A DNA stretch of 64,000 nucleotides, taken from positions 26,272,501 to 26,336,500 of the forward strand of contig NC_092580.1 in the NCBI RefSeq assembly GCF_037975245.1, read 5' to 3'. The notes beneath the pieces are model-generated. The model ran no database searches. It was not told the origin of the DNA and saw only the letters and a list, made by a program, of their open reading frames with translations. Position numbers and translations under genes: made by a program. The stretch is from Apostichopus japonicus (lineage: Eukaryota; Echinodermata; Holothuroidea; Aspidochirotida; Stichopodidae). Shown here in pieces: positions 13,839 through 26,752 of this stretch (its first letter is position 1; each line of letters starts with the position of its first letter).

Positions 13839-14789
13839 CTCTACTCTATAGCAATAAACAGGACATGGGGGTCAAAGGCTATATGTCATCATGACCTTGG
13901 GTCACTGTGTTCCACAGGGCTTTTACAGATTAAGATCTTGGAGTCAGATCCCCAGTGTGAGAGCTTTCACACTAGGAAGTGGATCTAGATTTGAAGGTCA
14001 GATCCGGATCGGATCTCCTGCTTGAGATCCAGTGCAAAAACACTTGTACATAATGAAATGTATGTAAGAAAGTTATTATGGGCGATGAGTATTCCCTAAA
14101 TATATCCATAATGTGTAATTCTAATCAACTTAGTGGCAGGCAGTGGGTGGATGTTATAAGTTATCAGTGCACGGTCGTAACAGGCAGTAAGAATTATCTA
14201 AACATGCTGTCTTAAGCCAACCTTTGGCTTTGTCGGAATCTCAATGATGACATCTCCGAATAGGATCGCACCCAGAAATTAGAATCACACACGTGTTGCT
14301 AAGGCCTCTTTTTTTTCCGGGCATGCATCGTCATGATTTATTGTCACATTCCCTCGCGAGACGACCGGCAAGAGTCGACTGGTAGAGTTCTTTACCTAAG
14401 GAGGAGGATCAATGCACCAATTTTTAGATCATGATATTTGATCCGTGCCCGTCTGCCAGACGAGCACCGATATTAATCTCGGTATGAACTTTGATATATT
14501 TATCGATCCTATCGCAAAAGAACATCCAATTAAGCAGACGTTTACATAACATGTCGCTGAATCGTGCTCGGTACGCATCGCTCTTGGAAGCTCCCCGTCT
14601 CTTAGAAGGGGAAAGAGATCAGTTCGGTGGTACTCCGTGTGTCTTTCTCACCTCCGTATTACAATTTCATGCTTGCCCGACTCCAATCACCTCGGAGACA
14701 ACAGAAGCAGAAGCAGCCCTCGAATAATATATAACTGTCTTTTTGTAGATGCTCTAAATTCTTCTCTTTTCACTGGTCAATCCCCTCAG

Positions 14790-14870
14790 CCAACAAAAAA
14801 AAAAAAAAGAAGGAAAAAAGGAAAAGGAAATAAAAAAAGAAGATTCCAAAACAGAAAGACAGAATATAAA
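14790..14870 (+). repeat. Purine-rich A/G tract
   Basis: About 80 bp of nearly pure A with G (AAAAGAAGGAAAAAAGG type). Low complexity, not coding. Confidence 0.75.
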
Positions 14871-15521
14871 TAATTCAGGGTCTTCATTTAGATGACAAGT
14901 GACCTGTTTTGCCCATTCCTAACGGTCGTCGCCGTCGATAACGACCACGGGAGCTAGATGACAAAGATGAGACGAGTCTTCTAGCTCTTCAGACAGCTTT
15001 TTACTTTCTGGGTTTGTTTTATCAGCCAGAGGGGGTAGTTTTTGTTTTTTTAGTTTTTTTTTGGAAGCACATTTTAAGCTGATGAATACAGCTTTTCCGG
15101 GATAATGACACGGAGAATGAGTACATGTGACACATTATTTCATCATTGGATGAGGTGCAGAGACATCTTTTTCGTCCAGGGGTTGGCTTGGACATTGTAA
15201 TCCATTTTCTTTGCTGCTATAATGGACAATTTTTGGGGGCAGTTCTCATTTTAGATATATATTCGCCTGCCAACATTTACAGGTGAATTTACAGCCCTAG
15301 TTTGAGTCGAAAATGTAGTCCACAGAGGATACTTGACTTGGCAAAAACAAGTTTTATTGTGAAATGAAGCAAACCTACAGGCATTATCGTATCACGTTTT
15401 AGTTTGAAAGCTTTGATAATAGTCTGCTGCATGGTCAATTGGTTTATATTGTATAAGACACTTCATTTCATACATATAGTCCATGATTTTCAAGACTTTT
15501 GATAATCAGTAAAGAATTTTT

Positions 15522-15582
15522 GGTTCCTTGCTTTTTGCAAAGCAAGGAACCTATGCGTTCAACTTGGCGTGTGTGTGTGTGT

Positions 15583-15623
<41 letters not shown>

Positions 15624-18301
15624 ACGCTTGGCTTGTGTACACGATATCTCAATAAGGAAATGATGTATCATGATGAAACTTGTTGGGTGGATAGCCCATA
15701 GTAAGAGGAAGATCCCTATTGTTTTTGGTGCCCGCAAAGGTCACCAAAGGTCAGTTAGATGCCAAAAACCAATATATTAAAAACAGCAATAACTCCCATT
15801 GACAGGGTCCGACATGGTTGATATTTTGGGAGTAGTTGTGAATGGGGTAAGGCATCGTTTCCAAACATAACGGTAATGTGATCGAAGGTCAACAAAGGTC
15901 AATTAATGATAAAAAACTAGTATTTTTGCGATAACTTGAGAACGAAATGTCCGTTAGGGTTGGGAGTTGCTTCAATGTAATCCAATTGTCGACCCGCACC
16001 TGGGTGACCCTTGACCTCAATTTGACCTTTGGTGACCTTTACATGTTTTTGGGGATTTTTACAGTTTTGATGCTATTTTCAGATGTCAAAGGTACCTTCT
16101 GAACATAAATGTCAATAGGTTGACCCCGTGTGACCTTTATGTGCGAAGTTATATGGGGTCAAAGTTTTTCGGTCGGAGTTAGGATGGTTGCACAGACTTG
16201 TCGTTTTGGTTTTTGGAATCAGGAGATTAAACTACATCTGAAACCAAGGTCAAAAGGTCAAAGGTCACATTAGAAAAAATGTGCTTATTTTGGGAGGAAA
16301 CGAGCAAAAAAGAAAATGTTTGGTTTTGATGCTAGATTTGGATACCAAAGGTACCTTCCGATCAAAAATGTCAATGGGTTGACCCCCGTGTGACCTTTGT
16401 GTGCGAAGTTATACGAGGTCAAAGTTAATTTTCAGACATTTAATGCAATAACTCCCAGTTCCAAGGTGTGACGTGGTTGATATTTTTGGACAAGTTGCAA
16501 ATGGTATAGGGTAATATTTTCAAACTTAACGGTCATGTGATCCAAGGTCACCAAAGGTCAATTAATGATAAAAAACTAGTATTTTTGCGATAACTTGAGA
16601 ACAAATTGTCCGTTAGGGTTGTGAGTTGCTTCAATGTAATCCAATTGTCGACCCGCATCTGTGTGACCCTTGACCTCAATTTGACCTCTGGTGACCTCTG
16701 GTGACCTTTTCGTGTTTTGTGGATTTTTACAGTTTCAATGCTATTTTCAGATGTTAAAGGTACCTTCTGATCATAAATGTCAATGGGTTGACCCCCGTGT
16801 GACCTTTGTGTGCGAAGTTATACGAGGTCAAAGTTAATTTTCAGACATGAAATGCAATAACTCCCAGTTCCAAGGTGTGACATGGTTGATATTTTTGGAG
16901 TAGTTGCAAATGGTATAGGGTAATATTTTCAAACTTAACGGTCATGTGATCCAAGGTCACCAAAGGTCAATTAATGATAAAAAACTAGTATTTTTGCGAT
17001 AACTTGAGAACAAATTGTCCGTTAGGGTTGGGAGTTGCTTCAATGTAATCCAATTGTCGACCCGCATCTGGGTGACCCTTGACCTCAATTTGACCTCTGG
17101 TGACCTTTTTGTATTTTGTGGATTTTTATAGTTTCGATGCTATTTTCAGATGTTAAAGGTACCTTCTGATCATAAATGTCAATGGGTTGACCCCCGTGTG
17201 ACCTTTGTGTGCGAAGTTATACGAGGTCAAAGTTAATTTTCAGACATTTAATGCAATAACTCCCAGTTCCAAGGTGTGACACGGTTGATATTTTTGGAGT
17301 AGTTGCAAATGGTATAGGGTAATATTTTCAAACTTAACGGTCATGTGATCCAAGGTCACCAAAGGTCAATTAATGATAAAAAACTAGTATTTTTGCGATA
17401 ACTTGAGAACGAATTGTCAGTTAGGGTTGGGAGTTGCTTCTACGTAATCCAATTGTCCACCCACATCTGGGTGACCCTTGACCTCAATTTGACCTCTGGT
17501 GACCTTTTCGTGTTTTGGGGATTTTTACAGTTTCGATGCTATTTTCAGATGTTAAAGGTACCTTCTGGTCATAAATGTCAACAGGTTGACCCCTCGATGA
17601 GCTTTGTGTGTGAAGTTATACGAGGTCAAAGTTAATTTTCAGACATTTCAGGCAATAACTCCCAGTGCCAAGGTGTGACAAGGTTGATTTTTTTGGACAA
17701 GTTGCGAATGGTATAGGGGAATATTTTCCAACTTAGCGGTCATGTTATCCAAGGTCACCAAAGGTCAGCTAATGTTAAAAAACTAGTATTTTTTATTTAG
17801 AAAATGGGCAAAGAAAACATGTTTGAATTTTTAGAGTTTTGATGCTCCGTTTAGGTCTCACCGATCAAAAATGTCAATTGGTTGACCTACGGGTGACCTT
17901 TGTGTGTGAAGTTATGTATACAAGTTCAAAGTTAAGTTTTAGACATTTAATGCAATTAAATCCCAATACCAAGGTGTGACACGGTTGATAATTTGGGACA
18001 AGTTGTGAATGGGGTGGTGGAATATTTTCAAACTTAAAGGTCATGTCATCTGTGGTCACCAATGTTATCATATCTGTTGACCCGCTTGTAGGTGACCTTA
18101 TACTTCTTACATTTTCGACGCCATATTTAGATCTCAAAAGTGCCTTTTGATCAAAAATCCGATCACATTTTGTGATCACAAAAGTGTTGGCTATAGTGTT
18201 GGTTACTTTATGCGTACATGTAGGGCCACAATTGCTTGGACTATTTGAGCCCAATCTTGCTTGATAATATGTGTATTGTCATATACCCCAAGCAAGGAAC
18301 C
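15522..18301. repeat. 2.8-kb element of ~400-bp tandem units rich in AGGTCA sites
   Basis: The left boundary is a 30-bp hairpin, GGTTCCTTGCTT and its inverse AAGCAAGGAACC, at 15522-15551. The same AAGCAAGGAACC occurs again at 18290-18301, so the block is bounded by an inverted pair. Inside, after a TG microsatellite, a unit marked by GCAATAACTCCC recurs at about 15784, 16442, 16851, 17250, 17650 and 17949, with spacings near 658, 409, 399, 400 and 299. Each full unit contains GATAACTTGAGAAC, CAATTGTCGACC and clusters of AGGTCA/TGACCT. The middle units look over 90 percent identical; the last is truncated. No protein is encoded. It may be a satellite-bearing transposable element; the outer target duplication is not apparent. 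Confidence 0.8.
15570..15621 (+). repeat. (TG)n microsatellite
   Basis: An almost pure TG/GT tract interrupted by TATG lies inside the left part of the 2.8-kb tandem element, just after its hairpin end. Confidence 0.9.
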
Positions 18302-19157
18302 ACAGTGCCCTTGGGCTCTTGTTTCCCCTTCACTCACCTGTCTCCTCCCAACATCAGCACTGTAGTTGTTCTGTGTCTATAGAGTGGAGGCCTTTGCCTT
18401 TTTAACACTGTAAACACCATTATAGCGAATGATCACTATAAGTGTGAATCCAAGAGATGTATATTTCTTCAAAGTCTGAATGTCACATATATGTGACACA
18501 ATCACAATAAGAACATGTATCATCATCAAGATGATTCTCATCAGCATTTAGGCACATTAATGTTGTATTTTGCTTTGATTTTGCTACAATCTTGTTTTTT
18601 ATCATATTGTACCATATTTTAAGGGAAATTTTTAAGGGTAACGGCAAAATATTATACCCTATAGCAACAAATGAAAATTGGTTCCCCTTAAAATTGAAAG
18701 GTTTGCAAAGTATGCTAAAACATGAAAAATAAGTACAATAAAATATGTTTTGGGATTAAAAAAATTCTATATCACACTAAAAGTAGCTAATAGACGTGCT
18801 GCAATATGAACAACAGCCAAATTGCTTGTGTATACACACCATCTTGTTAAAAGTTACATTGATGAATGCATGCAGTTTAAATATGTTGGAATGTTGCATT
18901 TATTATCTTTAAGTCAAAGTTACCACAGAGTAACCGCTTAACCCATGTGACCAAAGTGCAGCGTTTAAACCTTTTAAGAAGTGATGTCACCTTTTATATT
19001 ACATGCAGGCAGACCAGGTCCATAGCCAGGTTAAGTCACTTGGGGGCTGTTCCATCAAACCCCCACCTCCTGTCCTCCTGAGAAGATGTAAGTTTTTTAT
19101 TTAAACAATGATGTCATATCACCAAATTCTTTAATGCATTTTTTTTTTTTTTTTCAG

Positions 19158-19247
19158 AGTGGTTGCTCCCCAGAAGATTTGAGTAACAGGTATAGTTCCT
19201 ACGAATCCCAACACCATCATCTACTAAGCTGTTTAGAAAAAACAACT
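19158..19247 (+). CDS. KCND: Shal/Kv4 potassium channel, dileucine-motif exon
   Basis: This internal coding exon is again 90 nt, 30 codons, phase 0-0. The acceptor has a long T tract ending ttttcag at 19157, and the donor gtaagt starts at 19248. It reads SGCSPEDLSNRYSS and then YESQHHHLLSCLEKTT. The second half matches vertebrate Kv4.2 FETQHHHLLHCLEKTT almost residue for residue. In the Shal family this is the conserved dileucine motif reported to direct channels to dendrites; the two leucines are residues 22-23 of the exon (19221-19226). The first half differs from vertebrate Kv4 proteins and corresponds to the variable linker in which Kv4.3 has an alternatively spliced insert. Because the exon is a multiple of three and phase 0-0, skipping it would keep the frame and remove the targeting motif. 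Flanking introns are 14.4 kb upstream and 18.6 kb downstream. Confidence 0.93.
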
Positions 19248-19278
19248 GTAAGTACTTTTTGTTTACCTTTTCCGTACA

Positions 19279-19318
19279 ATATATATATATATTTATATAT
19301 ATATATATATATATATAT
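19279..19318. repeat. (TA)n microsatellite just after the second exon
   Basis: An AT dinucleotide tract starts 31 bp downstream of the donor site at 19248. Confidence 0.9.
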
Positions 19319-21735
19319 CTATTACATTAATAATACTGGTACCATGCGTGTATGAAATTATAATTTCTGAGATGTACTTTTCAGTATGATATGATTGTTT
19401 GCTTCTGGAAAGAAGATCTCTATTTACTGCGATTTTCATTACATAATTCATGCCTGAACTGCCAAAAGTACATGCTGTTTGTGACAGTGTGTGAATTTGC
19501 AGACAATTTTCTTTCATAGCTGAAAGACTCACTGAAAAGGAAAGAGATAAAAAAAATTGTGTGCAATTTATCCTCCACAACCAGGATCACATATGTAACA
19601 AATAATTAAAAATCCTTTTGAAATTGTTCTAATCCAGCCATTGGTTTGTCCATTGATGTGTCTATTAGTACTGCTATATCTAATCATATGCTTTCTTATA
19701 ATTTATCATAGCAAACATTGCTAGGTATATGGTCTTCTAATTAAATACCAAATTTCAAAAGTTATATTGCTACCTAATTGTTACGTAAGAGTTAGAGGTA
19801 CTGGCCACATTAACAGGGCTTTGTAACTTTCGAGGACGCAGAAAGTTTGCACGGGATTATCAAAGTCACATGCCTCCCCAGCACTCCTGCAGGTTGCACT
19901 TTGCATGTCTTTGAATCAGAGTCTCAACAAATGTTTTATACCTGAAGAACATTTGTGCAAGAGAATAACAACATATCACATACCCAATTAGCCCCACAAC
20001 AATTAACTTATTTTCACAGTAGACAGAGCATGTACTGGTTACCTGGGTCTCGTCTATATATTAATGGTGACCATATGTAGACCAGAGCAGACAAATTAAT
20101 TATAATTCATTAATTCATTAAAAAATTTGAATATTTTTTCCTTTAAGGACCAAACAAAAAGCGAGAGGAGTGAAAAATGTTGAAAATCTCAGTTTAATCC
20201 TTCAATATATAACCTCACAAACTTTCATAAAAGAAAGAGTGAAAATAAGTTCACATACAGCATTCAGTTCACATATCATATGTTTGTTCTATAATATTGT
20301 GATTATTCTCAAATTCATCTTCCAAAAATGTCAACATTATAATGATAATTTTGGTAAAGACCTTCGTTATTGTAGCTATATGCCTAACTAACATATATAT
20401 ATGTGTGTGAGATTCAAAGTTATTAAAACTCTTAATCCTCCCGTATGTCGATGTCAGATCCCCTCTGAAAACATGACGACAAGAAGCCTATAAGAATGAG
20501 AGAATGAGTTTTGACGTAATTATCTAGTTGTGTCGTTACATGAAAGCACCACCCACTCTTCGAGACGGCGAGGGACTCGTAAGGTGAGTTGGTTGTTGTC
20601 GCAAACCGAAAGAGCCCGCTGCTACATTACATGTTCTAATCTGAACTGACAGAGTCCCTCGCAGTTTGCAGCTAGATAAGTTTTCATTCACGCTTCCGAG
20701 AGCGTGTCATGGCGAGGAGTTGACAGGCGGTTAGCTCACTCCAAACAGAACCTGATCCCTTAGCATCATCGACTATGCATAGCTGATCTTTACGTCGTCC
20801 ACGTTTTCTTACACCTTTCTTGTCGTAGAGGTGGGTCGCCTCGAAAATTTCATCGCATGCGAAGAGAAATTGTACATGTTACCATGACGATGTTGTGGTA
20901 ATGTTTCCCTTCTTTCATCTCTTCTAGGGGCCCACCTAGCTTCTAATGATGTAGAAATTTATTCACATTGCTTTAATGCATCGTCTACATGGATTTGAAT
21001 GTATCATTTACTTGGACTATGTTGCATGTCAAAAAAGGACATTTACTTAAAATATGTATGTTATGTCTCGTGTTAAGACTGTGAGCACTGTTAAATAGAA
21101 TGCACCTCTTTTAAGATTACCAGTTCAACTGGTAAGAAACATTCCCAGTGTTGCGATATTAATTCTAGAGAAGAAAAATAGAGACAGAAAGAGAGAAAGC
21201 AAAAGAATATTTACACTCAAATTGCTTCTGACGATATATATATGTATACTAGCTGACAACAAAATGTTAACTTTCTTAATGCAAGAACTTGTTGAAAAAT
21301 ATTTAAAAAAAAAACCCTGAGAGATGTTTCTTGGTCAGAAGGAAATTTAGTAAAATGTAAAAGTGATTTTACAATATTCATGATATTCTTTTTGTTTATC
21401 TCTTTTTTATGGGGGGGGGGAGAGCAAGGAGGTGGGATGGGGGAGCCAGTAGAGCATCATGGTATAACTAGGAGAGGGATTTTACAAAGTCTCCAAACAT
21501 GTAATATGTAATCAGTTTACCTGTGGAAAAAGAAGAAGCTTATGACCAACACATTATTAAAATAAGATAGAAAAACATACAGTGAACACCATCTCGATCC
21601 TGATCAAACTCAGAGGATGTTGGTCCAGGCAGATCAGGACTATTTATGGAGGGTTCAACAGATAGTTTGAGTAGAATTTAATCCCGGATCACGTGTGACA
21701 ACATTTAGGTACAAATAGGATATCCATTGTATGCA

Positions 21736-21838
21736 GCTTATATCGCAGTACTGCTGTATGAGAGACAATTCTAATGTGAAATCATGGCTTATATCGCAGT
21801 ACTGCTGTGTGAGATATGATTCTAATGTGAAAGCACAG
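21736..21838 (+). repeat. 51-bp tandem duplication
   Basis: GCTTATATCGCAGTACTGCTGT begins at 21736 and again at 21787; the rest of each 51-bp copy (CTAATGTGAAA) also matches. Confidence 0.85.
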
Positions 21839-22314
21839 CATCTAGATTCCAACATGGAATTTAATATTTAATCTTCCCACATGGCCAGCTGAATTTGTGT
21901 CCTAAATATCTTTTATTCACAGCTGATCAATATTACAAAGATTGCAATTGTTTCATCCAGGTCACACGTTGCCATGTATATAAACCCGGCACCCGCCATC
22001 CCCCCTCCCTCTCCCGACATGTGTCATATGATTGGGATCTTTTTAAGTTCATTTATAAGGTTTTTTTTTGTTCTTATTACCTTACATACATGTAAATACC
22101 AGCATAAGAGCTATACATGAGAGCAGATGTGATGCCATCTGGTATTTCATTGTAGGGATAAAAATAGATGACACTAGCATAGTTTTAGAAGCATCTCACA
22201 GGTTAGTGTTACTAGAAGTACCATGGCAAGGCTAGCAATCTTATTGATGATTACACTGATAGTTAGTGTCTGTTGTTAATCCTGCAAAATATGTCCCATA
22301 GTTAAAGGGGTATG

Positions 22315-22353
22315 ATCCCATAAATGTGAAGAAAATTGGCACGTTTATGGGAT
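22315..22353. repeat. 14-bp inverted repeat (hairpin)
   Basis: ATCCCATAAATGTG at 22315-22328 pairs with CACGTTTATGGGAT at 22340-22353 with one G-T mismatch, around an 11-base loop. Function unknown. Confidence 0.7.
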
Positions 22354-25300
22354 TAGATACAAAAACTATTCAACTCTATTAGGTTTTAATCATACTTGTA
22401 CAGTAAAAAAGTTGACCTTAATGTTTGCCAGGTACAAACTCTATGCTCCATCATAGACAGTAACTACATACTTTCATGTAAATGCTACTGTAGGACTGTT
22501 TTCATTTCTGTCAGGTCATGTTCAGGCTACTGTATGTGCCATCATTTCATGTTTTTCAAAAGCTTAAATTTCCCTCTAGAAGTATGTTTAATATTGCTCT
22601 TGATTTGTCCTTTAAATGTGATACATTTTTGAATTCTCCCCAAAATTAGCAGGTGGCGATGTAATCTAAGGATCCCAGGATCTTTACTCAACTTGGACTT
22701 TTTTTTAAAATTTAACCATTCATGTATTTGCAATAAATAGTTCGGATTTTCTCCAAAGTTGGAAAATGTTGATGTGTTTACATGCATCCCTCTCTCATAT
22801 TATGGATATATACATCCCAGCACTCGAGAAGTTAGTTGTGAATATATTAAATTAGCAAACAGTTACTATAGTATTAATGCAGTTACAAATTGCAAAGTAA
22901 AGCTTTGGCAATATGTTGATGTACTGTATGTGTATATATAGCAAACATGATAAGCCCCGAAATATGTCAGTAAACATTTTGTACTATATATTCCTGTGCA
23001 CAATGTTAACTGCCACATATTCCAAAGCCTTTAATTAATACTTAAGTTTGCATATATTCGGTAGAGTCAATTGCTGTGTTTACTCAAACATAATTTGTTC
23101 TTTCTGAGTCTATTAGTAATAGTAAAGATCGTTGTGGTTACAACCTTTTGTAATTAATGGCATATAGCTCTAATAAACAAATAACATGTCCCAACAATGT
23201 TCATCATAATAGTTTTAATTAACATTCCATAATTTCATTGTTCCTGGTGAAAGGATGATGGACTGCAAGAACTGCAGTTTGTATGTTTGTCACATCTTTC
23301 AATTATTCCTGCAAATTTTTCGTTGTTGTTAAATTAGCATTTTCATTGCAAGCTGTGAGGTATTATATATATTCTGTCAACAAACAGGCTATTATAAAAG
23401 AAGATATCCAGGGACCATCTGCTGGTCAAAAGCTCAGCTGACAAACAGGTCTGTTCTTATAGCACAGAGACATCAAACTAAATTTCACTTCTTTAAAATT
23501 TTCAGAGGAGGGGCCGGGAGGGGGGGATGTAGATATTTTCACAATTGTACACAAAATCTCAATCAGTCAAATTTTACAAAATATGACATTTTTCTCTTTT
23601 ATGTTTGTGAAATAAAATGAAGTGGATAAGTGTAATTGCTTGTAGAGTTTTGTTATAAAAAATAGTAGTAAAGAGTCCATGCAAAGTTTCCGACCAAAAG
23701 GAAATAAAATCAGCTCCAATGAATAATATTGCGTGTGACGTAATAGAGAACGTACTGTCATTAACTCATCATGTCAGAGCTCTGACTAGCTCATCCAGGA
23801 AAGAGACAAATTTGACACAAAATAAAAATCAACAACCCTTTCCGACCGAGACATTACTGATTCTTGGACACGAAATCATTAACCTCTCACAAAATTATAC
23901 CAAGAGAAAGGGATAAAAAACAACCTTACAATAGGAAACAAACCATTATTGACCCATTGTGTTATGTTTTTAATTTGTCCTAGACAATTTGCTTCCAACA
24001 AGAGCTGCTGCTCTGGTTTGCCATCTTATATTTTGGGGGGTTTGATTTATTTACAGTCTAAACCGTTTTTAAACATTACTAAGATTTGCAAAGAATGATT
24101 ATGAAAACCTTGAGTCTTGTCTACTACAGTGAAAAATTTTATGGATTATTGCAAAGTAGCTGCTATGCGTGTAAACTCTCTATATTAAATATACATCACG
24201 CTCTTCCATAGTTGGTGAAGAATGCAAGGCTCATTACATGTTTGAATTTGAGCTAGGCTGATACAGTACACCAGCATGTGTGCATGATAATCATGTTTAA
24301 AGGTAAAAGGAACAATTTTATAACAAGTTCTGGTAATAAGTCAGATATACGTGTTGAGTGTGCACTGTTAACCAGCAGATATATGCTGAACTGTTAGATA
24401 GCTGCATTGGTTTTTAAACTTAAAAATGAACTCGATTAAGATTCAAGTTGTGACCGTTGGCTTGTGATATATTGTGATACAAACAGACCCTTGAAAGTTT
24501 TGATTCATACCAGTTGGGATCGAATCATTAATTAATGAGTGGAAGAATATGCACATTAAAACTCTACGTGAGTTTAGGAGACATTTTCCTTGAATGGAAA
24601 ACTTTGATGGTTTATATGGAGTTAGAAATCTTTTTCATGATTGCATAAATTGTCATTTTTAATCTTTCATAATCTTAAAGCTGTATGTTGGTTTGAATGT
24701 TTGCCACATATTCTGTTGGCACCATTCTAGAATATTAAATGAATGGTTTAAAGGTGCCTTTAATAGTCAAGGCTGCAACGTTACACAGGATATTACAGTT
24801 AAATAGTGAAGGAGGATACATATATGCAGAATTGATAGTAAGTGCGAGGAAACAGGCTTTAAGCTTTCCAAAGAAATGTCAAAGAGAATGTAAAACAAAA
24901 GCTGATAAAAAGGGGTGCAAATTCCCGCTAGAAAACTACTTTGGTGGCAACTGAAGGATAGATTTGCCCAAAGTTAACAGAGGGCGATTGTCATGTAGGT
25001 CCTATCTAGTTCTGTGAAACCTGACATGCTGCTGCAGTCTGTGACTGCATATCACAACAGGGCTATGAGTTTATCACCAGTAGTATATACAATTTCAATG
25101 GAATTACTGAAGAAGAGATCTTTTGAAATATTAGCCAGGCTAACTGGTTTTTAGCACCTACTGTAGTTAACTTGTGCCAGTCCTATACAGCATCTCTTTC
25201 ATTCGTGGAAAAACTCCACAAGAGGGACCGTGAACTAGTCATTCCACCAGCCAATCAGTATGCAAGGTCATCGCGAGCTCGTCGCAGCTTTTGAGCACGT

Positions 25301-26752
25301 TCACGCAAATGTGTGATCAGATCACACACTTCAGGACCGATATGGCAGCGCCCTCATTGCAACATATGTATGATTCTGGCGACTGGCGACTGTCTGGGAC
25401 GGCTACGTAGCGGTGTCTTATAATACGTAATATACTGCTTAAGTTTATTTAGTTGCTCAGTGCAATATTTAGCTCTATCACATGTCTCTATATATGAAAT
25501 ATATTAATAACTTTACATATATCAACATGATTTGAGTGTTGAATGTGAAGTACATGGCCATGAGATTAACAAAATGTAAAAGCAACTACATCCACACTGT
25601 GTCATAACTATGTGACATTACATATGTACTTTAGCACACTATTCATTCTAAAGGATTAGTCTAGAGTCGTCTTCTTCTTGTTTCTCCCCTCGATGTGCCA
25701 GAGCGTGTCTGCATTAACTAGAAAATGTAGATATATTCAGTTTGTGTGATCCCTACAGACTGAGCTAGCTGGAGACACTGTATGGCTTCACTAGTTGATG
25801 TATAGAAAATGTGACATTCAGAATGTAACTTTACAAAATATATAACTGTGAAGTATTGAGATAAAGCCAGTAAGATGTGGTGGAAGCTTCAGATTTGATG
25901 ACAAAAATGGAATCTACCAGTCTACAAGTTGTTGACTTCATGAATTTGTTTACAGATTCATAAAGGAAAAGACGACATTGGGGGATTGAGTAAGAAGTGG
26001 ATAAGTGGTGGATCCAGTACTACATTAAGTAATTACCATTAAATAGCCTAGCTAGAGATTGCAGTTAATCTGCAAAAATATTACATAAGTATTTCTAATG
26101 AAACAATAGTTTAACATCTTAAAAGGACTGAATTAGCTCTATAATTGCTGAGGATATTTTAAAAAGGCAAGGCTTAACTCACTTCAGTTTAAGGAGAGGA
26201 TATAGGTATTGAACTAGGATATGAGGAACAGAAAGAGAGAGGGGGGGGGGGAGGAGAGGGGGGAAGTTGTCTTTAGTTTACCAAATGCACAAATGCAGGT
26301 ACCTGTATGTCATTTACCTGTGAAATTTGCATGTTTGTGAAACTTTTATTATATTGATAATGATCAAGGCTGCGGTAGGTTTTCCTGATATTTTGTGATA
26401 AGTTAAAGATACTCTGGCTTTTAAACTCTTTAAACTGTTTGCTGATATAATCACATTCATTCAAATCATGTTTTTCCAAAGGCCCTACTGAATGTATGTC
26501 TGCAGAGTGGTTTTTGATATACTGGATCAATAAGTAATTACCCATCCATGGTCTCAAACACCGCTATTACTAATTTCAATTTGTCCCTTTTAAAGCCTCC
26601 TACAGAATTTTGATCTTTTAGCCCTCTTGTTTTCCTCTGTTCCTTAAAGATTTAAGGAAATTCTGAAAAAAATGGCAGTCATATGTGGGGGAAAGAGACA
26701 GAGAAAAGAAGAAAAAAAAAGAAGATATTGCTAATTCTCTTCTCCAAAACAA

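Larger units (their letters stand above)
4739..19157 (+). other. Kv4 intron of 14.4 kb
   Basis: This intron is bounded by GT at 4739 and AG at 19156-19157. Besides the repeats listed separately it contains CpG-richer islands in otherwise AT-rich DNA near 5080-5560, 9780-9990, 12060-12330 and 14250-14720. These hold no convincing exon or RNA gene. The open frames inside are short and lie in repeats or run through low-complexity sequence. Confidence 0.8.

Noticed and set aside
17874-18254. 126-codon minus-strand open frame
   Set aside because: It falls in the degenerate last units of the ~400-bp tandem element and is not kept open in the other units.
15522-18301. CRISPR-like array (regular repeats)
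   Set aside because: Units of ~400 bp are directly tandem without spacers; the genome is an animal's.
24739-24954. Possible extra Kv4 exon (71-codon frame with Lys-rich end)
   Set aside because: No similarity to any Kv4 tail segment and no acceptor/donor pair in the right phase; the three exons already give a full-length tail.
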